From NCBI GenBank assembly GCA_947650365.1, contig OX393551.1:62055173-62119172 (forward strand): a DNA stretch of 64,000 nucleotides, in the 5' to 3' direction. This document shows, piece after piece, positions 1 through 10,244 of this stretch; position 1 is the stretch's first letter; each line of letters starts with the position of its first letter. The position numbers and the translations under genes are program-made. The DNA is from Chamaelirium japonicum. Lineage: Eukaryota; Streptophyta; Magnoliopsida; Liliales; Melanthiaceae. The notes beneath the pieces are model-generated. The model saw only the letters and a list, made by a program, of their open reading frames with translations. It searched no databases and was not told the origin of the DNA.

Positions 1-1210
1 TCGCACGAATGTATCCATTCTAATTCATTCGCATAATCCATTCTAATTCATTCGCACGATCAATTCTAATTCATTCGTATGATCCATTCTAATTCATTCC
101 TACGATCTATTCTAATTCATTTGTTCGAATGTATCCATTCTAATTCATTCGTACGATCCATTCTAATTCATTCATACGATCCATTCTAATTTATTCGCAC
201 GAACCGTCTATTTGAACCGTTAATTTAAATAACACATTTGACGCCCTTATAAGGTTCCGAATTTGCTGATCCATTCTAATTCATTCGTACGATCCATTCT
301 AATTCATTCGCACAAATGTATCCATTCTAATTCATTCGCTCGAATATATCCATTTTAATTCATTCGTACGATCCATTCTGATTCATTCACACGATCAATT
401 CTAATTCATTCGTATGATCCATTCTAATTCATTCCTACGATCCATTCTAATTCATTCGTACGATCCATTCTAATTCATTCGTACGATTCATTCGAATTCA
501 TTCGTACGATCCATTCTAATTCATTCGTACGATCCATTCTACTTCATTCGCACGATTGTATCCATTCTAATTCATTCGTACAATCCATTCTAATTCATTC
601 GCACGATCAATTCTAATTCATTCGTTCGTACGATCCATTCTAATTCATTCGTATGATCGATTCTAATTCATTTGCACGATCCATTCTAATTCATTCGTAC
701 GATCCATTCTAATTCATTCGTATGATTCATTCTAATCCATTCGTACGATCCATTTAATTCATTCGTACGATCAATTCTAATTCATTCTCACAAATGTAAC
801 CTTTCTAATTCATTTGTACGATCCATTCAGATTCATTCGTACGATCCATTCTAATTCATTCCTACGATCTATTCTAATTTGTACGATCCATTCTACTTCA
901 TTCGCACGAATGTATCGATTCTAATTCATTCGTACAATCCATTCTAATTCATTCGCACGATCAATTCTAATTCATTCGTATGATCCATTCTAATTCATTC
1001 CTACGATCTATTCTAATTCATTCGTTCGAATGTATACATTCTAATTCATTCGTACTATTCATTCTAATTCATTCGTACGATCCATTCTAATTCATTCGTA
1101 CGATCCATTCTACTTTATTCGTATGATCCATTCTAATTCATTCCTACGATCTATTCTAATTCATTCGTTCGAATGTATCCATTCTAATTCATTCGTATGA
1201 TCAATTCTAA
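1..1210 (+). repeat. 23-bp satellite, forward block
   Basis: Tandem 23-bp monomers (GATCC start, CTAATTCATTC core, CGTAC end) with occasional 28-bp units. The block is less regular than those further right: the 217-bp order of variants is only partly visible. It is interrupted at 201-270 by non-satellite sequence. Around 745-950 it carries a rare module (monomers shortened to CCATTTAATTC and CTAATTTGTACG, and an AACCTTTCTAA unit) that recurs near 5.56 kb and 22.95 kb. No gene is visible. Confidence 0.95.
201..270 (+). repeat. Non-satellite fragment, truncated copy of the 40.1-kb sequence
   Basis: Seventy bases with no resemblance to the satellite, beginning GAACCGTCTATTTGAACCG and ending TTTGCTGATCC. 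They match 40100-40169 with one difference that I can see. The match runs on into satellite to about 379 (40278 in the other copy), so this is a segmental duplication of about 180 bp. The source sequence was not recognised. Confidence 0.85.
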
Positions 1211-1480
1211 TAAATTCGAACGAATGAATTAGAATAGATCGTAGGAATGAATTAGAATGGATCATACGAATGAATTAGAATTGATCGTGCGAATGAATTA
1301 GAATAGATTGTACGAATGAATTAGAATGGATACATTCGTGCGAATGAAGTAGAATGGATCGTACGAATGAATTAGAATAGATCGTACGAATGAATTAGAA
1401 TGGATACATTCGAACGAATGAATTAGAATAGATCGTAGGAATGAATTAGAATGGATCATACGAATGAATTAGAATTGATC
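1211..1480 (-). repeat. 23-bp satellite, reverse block
   Basis: Short block of the same monomer in reverse orientation (GAATGAATTAGAATGGATC phase). It leaves the forward array at about 1210 and returns at a perfect 12-bp palindrome (GATCGTACGATC, 1477-1488). Confidence 0.93.
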
Positions 1481-3780
1481 GTACGATCCAATCTAATTCA
1501 TTCGTACGATCCATTCTAATTCATTCGTACGATCCATTCTAATTCATTCGTACAATCCATTCTAATTCATTCGTACGATCCATTCTACTTCATTCTCACG
1601 AATGTATCCATTCTAATTCATTCGTACAATCCATTCTAATTCATTCGCACGATCAATTCTAATTCATTCGTATGATCCATTCTAATTCATTCCTACGATC
1701 TATTCTAATTCATTCGTTCGAATGTATCCATTCTAATTCATTCGTACGATTCATTCTAATTCATTCGTACCATCCATTCTAATTCATTCGTACGATCCAT
1801 TCTAATTCATTCGTACGATCCATTCTACTTCATTCGCACGAATGTATCCATTCTAATTCATTCGTACAATCCATTCTAATTCATTCGCACGATCATTTCT
1901 AATTCATTCGTATGATCCATTCTAATTCATTCCTACGATCTATTCTAATTCATTCGTTCGAATGTATCCATTCTAATTCATTCGTACGATTTATTCTAAT
2001 TCATTCGTACGATCCATTCTAATTCATTCGTACGATCCATTCTACTTTATTCGCACGAATGTATCCATTCTAATTCATTCTTACAATCCATTCTAATTCA
2101 TTCGCACGATCAATTCTAATTCATTCGTATCGTCCATTCTAATTCATTCCTACGATCTATTCTAATTCATTCGTTCGAATGTATCCATTCTAATTCATTC
2201 GTACGATTCATTCCAATTCATTCGTACGATCCATTCTAATTCATTCGCACGAATGTAGCCATTCTAATTCATTCCTACAATCCATTCTAATTCATTCGCA
2301 CGATGAATTCCAATTCATTCGTATGATCCATTCTAATTCATTCCTACGATCTATTCTAATTCATTCGTTCGAATGTATCCATTCTAATTCATTCGTACGA
2401 TTCATTCTAATTCATTCGTACGATCCATTCTAATTCATTCGTACGATCCATTCTACTTCATTCGCATGAATGTATCCATTCTAATTCATTCGTGCAATCC
2501 ATTCTAATTCATTCGCACGATCAATTCTAATTCATTCGTATGATCCATTCTAACTCATTCCTACGATCTATTTTAATTCATTCGATCGAATGTATCCATT
2601 CTAATTCATTCGTACGATTCATTCTAATTCATTCGTACGATCCATTCTTATTCATTCGTACGATCCATTCTACTTCATTCGCACGAATGTATCCATTCTA
2701 ATTCATTCGTACAATCCATTCTAATTCATTCGCACGATCAATTCTAATTCATTCGTATGATCCATTCTAATTCATTCCTACGATCTATTCTAATTCATTC
2801 ATTCGAATATTTCCATTCTAATTCATTCGTACGATTCATTCTAATTCATTCGTACGATCCATTCTGATTCATTCGTACGATCCATTCTAATTCATTCGTA
2901 CGATCCATTCTACTTCATTCGCACGAATGTATCCATTCTAATTCATTCGTACAATCCATTCTAATTCATTCGCACGATCAATTCTAATTCATTCGTACGA
3001 TCCATTCTAATTCATTCCTACGATCTATTCTAATTCATTCGTTCGAATGTATCCATTCTAATTCATTCGTACGATCCATTCTAATTCATTCGTACGATCC
3101 ATTCTACTTCATTCGCACGAATGTATCCATTCTAATTCATTCGTACAATCCATTCTAATTCATTCGCACGATCAATTCTAATTCATTCGTATGATCCATT
3201 CTAATTCATTCCTACGATCTATTCTAATTCATTCGTTCGAATGTATCCATTCTAATTCATTCGTACGATTCATTCTAATTCATTCGTACGATCCATTCTA
3301 TTTCATTCGTACGATCCATTCTACTTCATTCGCACGAATGTATCCATTCTAATTCCTTCGTACAATCCATTCTACTTCATTCGCACGATCAATTCTAATT
3401 CATTCGTATGATCCATTCTAATTCATTCCTACGATCTATTCTAATTCATTAGTTCGAATGTATCCATTCTAATTCATTCGTACGATTCATTCTAATTCAT
3501 TCGTACGATCCATTCTAATTCATTCGTACGATCCATTCTACTTTATTCGCACGAATGTATCCATTCTAATTCATTCGTACAATCCATTCTAATTCATTCG
3601 CACGATCAATTCTAATTCATTCGTATGATCCATTCTAATTCATTCCTACGATCTATTCTAATTCATTCGTTCGAATGTATCCATTCTAATTCATTCGTAC
3701 GATTCATTCTAATTCATTCGTACGATCCATTCTGATTCATTCGTACGATCCATTCTACATCATTCGCACGAATGTATCCA
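1481..3780 (+). repeat. 23-bp satellite, forward block with 217-bp higher-order repeat
   Basis: About 100 monomers in regular order. The marker unit with CTACTT instead of CTAATT recurs at about 1585, 1825 and 2042, that is 240 then 217 bp apart; 240 is one nonamer plus one extra monomer. The order is: CTACTT unit, 28-mer, ACAATCC unit, ATCAATTC unit, CGTATG-preceded unit, CCTACG/ATCTATT unit, GTTCG 28-mer, GATTCATT unit, GATCCATT unit. No gene is present. Confidence 0.95.
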
Positions 3781-4112
3781 TGATCGTATGAATGAATTAG
3801 AATGGATCATACGAATGAATTAGAATTGATCGTGCGAATGAATTAGAATTGATTGTACGAATGAATTAGAATGGATCGTATGAATGAATTAGAATGGATA
3901 CATTCGAACGAATGAATTAGAATAGATCGTAGGAATGAATTAGAATGGATCATACGAATGAATTAGAATTGATCGTGCGAATGAATTAGAATGGATTGTA
4001 CGAATGAATTAGAATGGATACATTCGTGCGAATAAAGTAGAATGGATCGTAAGAATGAAGTAGAATGGATCGTACGAATGAATTAGAATGGATCGTGCAA
4101 ATGAATTAGAAT
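3781..4112 (-). repeat. 23-bp satellite, reverse block
   Basis: About 14 reversed monomers. The block ends at the junction GAATCGATCC near 4112. The same junction, with the same flanking variants, is found again at about 29031 and, reverse-complemented, at about 27328. Confidence 0.93.
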
Positions 4113-6405
4113 CGATCCATTCTACTTCATTAGCACGATCCATTCTAATTCATTCGTACGATCCATTCTAATTCATTCATACGATCCATTGCATTCTAAT
4201 TCATTCGTACAATCCATTCTAATTCATTCGCACGATCAATTCTAATTCATTCGTATGATCCATTCTAATTCATTCCTACGATCTATTCTAATTAATTCGT
4301 TCGAATGTATCCGATCCATTCTAATTCATTCCTATGATCTATTCTAATTCATTCGTTCGAATGTATCCATTCTAATTCATTCGTACGATTCATTCTAATT
4401 CAATCGTATGATCCATTCTAATTCATTCGTACGATCCATTCTAATGCATTCGCACGACCAATTTTAATTCATTCGTATGATCCATTCTAATTCATTCCTA
4501 CGCACGATCAATTCTAATTCATTCGTATGATCCATTCTAATTCATTCCTACGATCTATTCTAATTCATTCGTTCGAATGTATCCATTCTAATTCATTCGT
4601 ACGATTCATTCTAATTCATTCGTACGATCCATTCTAATTCATTCGTACGATCCATTCTACTTCATTCGCACGAATGTATCCATTCTAATTCATTCGTACA
4701 ATCCATTCTAATTCATTCGCACGATCAATTCTAATTCATTCGTATGATCCATTCTAATTCATTCCTACGATCTATTCTAATTCATTCGTTCGAATGTATC
4801 CATTCTAATTCATTCGTACGATTCATTCTAATTCATTCGTACGATCCATTCTAATTCATTCGTACGATCCATTCTACTTCATTCGCACGAATGTATCCAT
4901 TCTAATTCATTCGTACAATCCATTCTAATTCATTCGTACGATCCATTCTAATTCATTCGTACGATCCATTCTAATTCATTCGTCCGATCCATTCTACTTC
5001 ATTCGCACGAATGTATCCATTCTAATTCATTCGTATAATCCATTCTAATTCATTCGCACGATCAATTCTATTTCATTCATATGATCCATTCTAATTCATT
5101 CGTACGATCCATTCTACTTCATTCTCACGAATGTATCCATTCTAATTCATTCGTACAATCCATTCTAATTCATTCGCACGATCAATTCTAATTCATTCAT
5201 ATGATCCATTCTAATTCATTCCTATGATCTATTCTAATTCATTCGTTCGAATGTATCCATTCTAATTCATTCGTACGATTCATTCTAATTCATTCGTACG
5301 ATCCATTCTAATTCATTCGTACGATCCATTCTACTTCATTCTCACAAATGTATCCATTCTAATTCATTCGTACAATCCATTCTAATTCATTCGTACGATC
5401 AATTCTAATTCATTCGTATGATCCATTCTAATTCATTCCTACGATCTATTCTAATTCATTCTTTCGAATGTATCCATTCTAATTCATTCGTACGATGCAT
5501 TCTAATTCATTCGTACGATCCATTCTAATTCATTCGTACGATCCATTCTACTTCATACGATCCATTTAATTCATTCGTACGATCAATTCTAATTCATTCT
5601 CACAAATGTAACCTTTCTAATTCATTTGTACGATCTATTCAAATTCATTCGTACGATCCATTCTAATTCATTCCTACGATCTATTCTAATTCATTCGTTC
5701 AAATGTATCCATTCTAATTCATTCGTACGATCCATCTAATTCATTCGTACGATCCATTCTACTTCATTCGGACGAATGTATCCATTCTAATTCATTCGTA
5801 CAATCCATTCTAATTCATTCGCACGATCAATTCTAATTCATTCGTATAATCCATTCTAATTCATTCCTACGATCTATTCTAATTCATTCGTTCGAATGTA
5901 TCCATTCTAATTCATTCGTACGATTCATTCTAATTCATTCGTACGATCCATTCTATTTCATTCGTACGATCCATTCTACTTTATTCGCACGAATGTATCC
6001 ATTCTAATTCCTTCGTACAATCCATTCTAATTCATTCGCACGATCAATTCTAATTCATTCGTATGATCCATTCTAATTCATTTCTACGATCTATTCTAAT
6101 TCATTAGTTCGAATGTATCCATTCTAATTCATTCGTACAATCCATTCTAATTCATTCGCACGATCAATTCTAATTCATTCGTATGATCTATTCTAATTCA
6201 TTCCTACGATCTATTCTAATTCATTAGTTCGAATGTATCCATTCTAATTCATTCGTACGATTCATTCTAATTCATTCGCGTGATCCATTCTAATTCATTC
6301 GTACGATCCATTCTACTTCATTCGCACGAATGTATCCATTCTAATTCATTCGTACAATCCATTCTAATTCATTCGCACGATCAATTCTAATTCATTCGTA
6401 TGATC
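4113..6405 (+). repeat. 23-bp satellite, forward block ending at the retrotransposon
   Basis: About 95 monomers, mostly in the 217-bp order, with local insertions and losses of units. 4123-4290 resembles 21841-22000, including the shared irregular CGATCCATT(G/A)CATTC unit. The retrotransposon begins after TGATC at 6401-6405. Confidence 0.94.
6401..6405. repeat. Target site duplication, left copy (TGATC)
   Basis: TGATC immediately before the TG of the left LTR is repeated exactly at 16097-16101. Five bases is the size made by Ty3/gypsy integrases. The site lies in the GTATGATCC part of a satellite monomer, so the element landed in an array that already existed. Confidence 0.92.
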
Positions 6406-7613
6406 TGTTTGGGGGATTTTTCACTGATCCTTGCGAGCCACCTGCAAGACAAAGAAAAGAGAACGTGAGAACGGCTGGCTCCCTTAGGAGCGCAGACCCT
6501 CCGACGCTCAAGTCAGTCACGGGTGCATAACGGCGAGCTGTGTGTATACCAAAGTGGTAGGGAAATGGGATCCGAACCTGTACTTTGGAGCCTGGGGGTG
6601 TGCATTTATAGACATTGGCGGCCTATGGTGGCCCGACACGTGGAGATTCTTCCAGGGCCTTCTAGACCCCCATGTTCTGGCTCGCGTGGGTTTGACAGTC
6701 CTTGGTACTCGCGTCCTGACATTCTGTCGTCAAGCCTGCCAGGCGGTTTGAGTGGGGGAGAGCATCTTTCTTGTCGCGGCTAGGTGGCTATTCTGGAATG
6801 TTCAAGTCTGGGCGGTCTCAGGGAGAAAACAAAGGCAAGCTCGCCCTGCACTGCTCCGCCCTTTCGTCCATATTTATCAAGAGTCGGACCTCACGGGAGC
6901 AACCTCTTCGATAAACAGGGGTCTGGGCGAGCTTGGGCGAGCTCCTGAGCGAGCATGGGCGAGCTCCTGCGCGAGCTAGACGAGCTCCTGAGCGAGCATG
7001 GGCGAGCTCCTGCGCGAGCTAGGCGAGCTCCTGAGCGAGCATGGGCGAGCTCCTGCGCAAGCTGGGGCGAGCTCCTGTGCGAGCTAGGCGAGCTCCTGGG
7101 CGAGCATGGGTGAGCTCCTGCGCGAGCTAGGCGAGCTCATGCGCGATCTAGGCGAGCTCCTGAGCGAACATGGGCGAACTCCAGAGCAAGCTAGGCGAGC
7201 TCATGCACGAGCTAGGCGAGCTCCTGAGCGAACTTGGGCGAGCTCATGCGCGAGCTAGGCGAGCTCCTGAGCGAACTTGGGCGAGCTCCTACGCGAGCCA
7301 GGCCTTGGGCGAGCTCCTGTGCGTGCATGGGCGAGCTCCTTAGCGAGCTCTTGGCCTTGGGCCCCTTCAGCCCAATGTGGATCTCGCTCCACTGTCAAGA
7401 TGATTTAGTGAGCTGCACTCAGATACAAGGTGTCCATTCAGCTCCATGTGGGGGCGAGCTTTTTGCGGGCTGGGGGTGAGCTCCTTGCGGGCTGGAAAGG
7501 GGGCACGCTCGGCTTCCGAGGGTTCCAACTCCTGGATGGGCTCCCTCGAGAACTCTATCTCAGGTGTGCTTGCAATGCTATCCAAGATATGTGGTTTCTG
7601 ACTACCCCCAACA
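6406..7613 (-). repeat. 3' LTR of the Tat element
   Basis: About 1208 bp, starting TGTTTGGGGGA and ending CCCCCAACA on the plus strand, the usual TG...CA with short imperfect inverted ends. It matches 14890-16096 over its full length with roughly two dozen differences. On the element strand this is the downstream LTR, since the polypurine tract lies at 7614. It contains a copy of the CGAGCT minisatellite (about 6925-7350) and of the TATA-like box (6604-6610). Confidence 0.95.
6925..7350. repeat. CGAGCT minisatellite in the 3' LTR
   Basis: GC-rich tandem repeat with a period of about 22 bp, made of two half-units of about 11 bp (GCGAGCTCCTG and GCGAGCATGG / GCGAGCTAGG). GAGCTC, a palindrome, recurs throughout. 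About 19 imperfect units. It corresponds to 15408-15832 in the other LTR and accounts for about half of the LTR differences. The short frames running through it are products of the repeat and not genes. Confidence 0.9.
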
Positions 7614-7628
7614 TTACCCCCTCCTGAG
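7614..7628 (-). other. Polypurine tract
   Basis: The plus strand reads TTACCCCCTCCTGAG directly after the left LTR. On the element strand this is a purine-rich run (AGGAGGGGGTAA) abutting the 3' LTR, the position and composition expected of the plus-strand primer. Confidence 0.8.
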
Positions 7629-7764
7629 GGAGTGATCGAGGAAACTCGACGCTTGCTCAGGAGTCTTAGCGAGCTCCTATCCCTGGTAATGTGTCTGATA
7701 TCAATGTCTGCTGCAATAGTTTTCTGGCGGGACGGAGATAGTAGCCATGGGCGGCCTGCGCCGA

Positions 7765-8403
7765 GAGCTTTGACTGCCAGTATTTCATAAACGCTGGGCG
7801 GGCCGGGAGCGTCAGCCACGAGCGATCTCCTTCCGGTGCGACCTTGCCACACGGGTCAGGGTCTGCGTCGGGCGAGCTACGGGCTCCAGCCGGGAGCGAT
7901 CTGCGTCGAGAGCTTTGACTCTCAGTACTTCATAAACGCTGGGTGGGCCGGGAGCGTCAGCCACGAGCGATCTCCTTCCGGTGTGAGCTTGCCACACGGG
8001 TCAGGGTCTGCGTCGGGCGAGCTGCGGGCTCCAGCCAAGAGCGATCTGCGTCGAGAGCTTTGACTCTCAGTACTTCATAAACGCTGGGCGGGCCGGGAGC
8101 GTCAGCCACGAGCGATCTCCTTCCGGTGCGAGCTTGCCACACGGGTCAGGGTCTGCGTCGGGCGAGCTGCGGGCTCCAGCCGGGAGCGATCTGCGTCGAG
8201 AGCTTTGACTCTCAGTACTTCATAAACGCTGGGCGGGCCGGGAGCGTCAGCCACGAGCGATCTCCTTCCGGTGCGAGCTTGCCACACGGGTCAGGGTCTG
8301 CGTCGGGCGAGCTGCGGGCTCCAGCCGGGAGCGATCTGCGTCGAGAGCTTTGACTCTCAGTACTTCATAAACGCTGGGCGGGCCGGGAGCGTCAGCCACG
8401 AGC
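7765..8403 (-). repeat. 145-bp tandem repeat, about 4.4 copies
   Basis: The GAGCTTTGACT marker recurs at 7765, 7910, 8055, 8200 and 8345, exactly 145 bp apart each time. The copies are nearly identical except the first, which has several differences; the last is cut short at about 8403. The 61-aa and 75-aa frames on either strand repeat every 145 bp and are shadows of the repeat. Confidence 0.95.
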
Positions 8404-8420
8404 TGCGGGACCTCGTTAGT

Positions 8421-8735
8421 CCCGGGAAGCTCAAGGTCGCCCACTGGCTGGCTCTGAGGATCCCGGTCTTGCTTTAAGTCCGCACAACGGCGGACTGCCC
8501 CGGGAAGCTCAAGGTCGCCCACTGGCTGCCTCTGAGGATCCCGGTCTTGCTTTAAGTCCGCACAACGGTGGACTGCCCCGGGAAGCTCAAGGTCGCCCAC
8601 TGGCTGCCTCTGAGGATCCCGATCTTGCTTTAAGTCCGCACAACGGCGGACTGCCCCGGGAAGCTCAAGGTCGCCCACTGGCTGCCTCTGAGGATCCCGG
8701 TCTTGCTTTAAGTCCGCACAACGGCGGACTACCTT
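8421..8735 (-). repeat. 78-bp tandem repeat, about 4 copies
   Basis: CGGGAAGCTCAAGG recurs at 8423, 8501, 8579 and 8657, exactly 78 bp apart. Because 78 is 26 codons, one frame stays open across all copies on the element strand, giving a 26-residue peptide repeat containing DLKQDRDPQ and VGDLELPGA. I regard this as a repeat in the 3' untranslated region and not a proven gene. Confidence 0.93.
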
Positions 8736-8839
8736 GTAGACCAAGCGAGCTCTTGCAACGCCGAGCTTCCGAGTTAAATTCTTTGTTGAAACCTCCATCG
8801 TTCATTCATAACTTCAGAAGATAATTTACAAAAATTTCC

Positions 8840-10200
8840 TTAGGCATAAAACTTGCGAAGGTGCAGAGCGTTCCAAGGTCGCTCTAACAGGTCGCCTCCA
8901 GCGGTCATCAACCGGTAAGCCCCCGAGCTTCCTGCTTTGTGTACTATGTAGGGGCCTTCCCAGTTCGCCGCGAGCTTTCCTGCATTAGGCTCTTGTGTGT
9001 TTGTGAACACCTTTCTCATCACCAGGTCACCGGCCTTGAATGCCCGATGGCGGACTCTTTTGTCGTAGGCGCGCTTCATTTCTTGCCTGTACCCGGCGAG
9101 GTGTAGATTGGCGCGCTCTCGTCTCTCTTCGAGCTGATCGAGGGATTCGGCGAGCAGAGCGTTATTATCGACCTCATCTGCAGCGAGCTTTCTTTCGGTC
9201 GGCAGCTCGGCTTCGATGGGTAGCACCGCTTCACACCCGTAAGTTAGGCTGAAAGGCGATTCGTTGGTCGAGCGACGTGGAGTGGTACGATAAGCCCATA
9301 GCACGCCGTCAAGCTCCTGCTCCCACAGTCCTTTCTTTCCTTCCAACCTTTTCTTGAGGTTGTCTAGGATTACACGGTTCGTAGCTTCAGCTTGCCCGTT
9401 GCTTTGAGGGTACCTTGGGGACGAGAACCTTAGGTCGACCCCATATTCAACACAAAAGCTTCTGATCAAGCGATTGTCGAACTGGCGACCATTGTCGGTG
9501 ATTAGCACTCGGGGCAGCCCAAAGCGGCAGAAGATATTCTTCCAAAGGAAGTCCTTTACTTGCTTCTCACCAATTTTAGCTAGCGGGACCGCTTCCACCC
9601 ATTTGGTGAAGTAGTCCGTAGCTACTAAGATGAATTTCTTCTGCCGGGCTGACACGGGGAAAGGTCCCACAATGTCCAACCCCCATTGCTGGAAAGGCCA
9701 GGGGCTCGCCAGAGGGTGCAGTTCTTCTGCGGGCATATGATTCGTCGTGGCGTGCTTCTGGCATTGGATGCACCTCTGGGCGACCGTCAAAGCGTCTTGC
9801 TCCAGAGTGGGGCACCAGTACCCTTGCCTTCGTACTTTCGCAGCTAGAGATCGCCCACCAGCGTGGTTTCCCAGCTCGCCAGAGTGGATGCAATTCAGTG
9901 CTTTTTCGGTCTCCGGGCTCTCGATGCAACGAAGATTCGGCCTGCCAAAAGATCTTCGAAAAAGGCGATCCCAGCGAATGAGATAGCGACCAGCGCATTT
10001 CTCCACTCGTCGGGCTTCCTCTCTTCCTTCTGGAAGCTCTCCCTCCTGAAGAAAACGAAGAATGGGAACGGTCCACCCGCCGGGCGATACGTCGGTAGAA
10101 ACTTGGTTTACAGCGGGCTCCATCATTTGGAGCCGAGACTGATTTTGGACCTCGATTAGAATCTGGCAAGCTTCTGATGTTCCCAGCAGGGAGGCGGCGT
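8840..10200 (-). pseudogene. Integrase region of the Tat element
   Basis: Codes on the minus strand for an integrase, the enzyme that inserts the cDNA copy into chromosomal DNA. In order: an N-terminal zinc-binding region with paired histidines and then CIQC; the catalytic core with GLDIVGPF (first Asp), LITDNGRQF (second Asp) and NGQAEATNR (Glu); then a C-terminal part with AFKAGDLVMRKV and WEGPYIV, the GPY/F-type module common in Ty3/gypsy integrases. It lies downstream of reverse transcriptase, as in the Ty3/gypsy order. It belongs to the fossil element and is not a host gene. Bounds are rounded. Confidence 0.9.
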
Positions 10201-10244
10201 TTGCCAAGGCATCAGCTCGCCTATTATCGGCTCGTGGAATTTAC

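Larger units (their letters stand above)
7629..8839 (-). other. 3' untranslated region of the Tat element
   Basis: About 1.2 kb between the end of the integrase region and the polypurine tract. No known domain is seen. It is largely two families of tandem repeats (145 bp at 7765-8403, 78 bp at 8421-8735) with short single-copy stretches on each side. Tandem repeats in a hypervariable 3' untranslated region are a known trait of the Tat lineage. Confidence 0.8.

Noticed and set aside
1-6405. CRISPR-like array of short repeats
   Set aside because: The units are contiguous with no unique spacers, there is no cas gene, and the retrotransposon is of plant type.
6523-7479. Short frames in the LTRs (also 14978-15962)
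   Set aside because: They lie on the strand opposite to the element or within the CGAGCT minisatellite, and show no domain.
7812-8353. Repeated 61-aa and 75-aa frames on both strands
   Set aside because: They recur every 145 bp and are translations of the tandem repeat.
7614-8839. Satellite derived from the retrotransposon's own repeats
   Set aside because: The 145-bp, 78-bp and CGAGCT repeats are GC-rich and share no sequence with the AT-rich 23-bp monomer.
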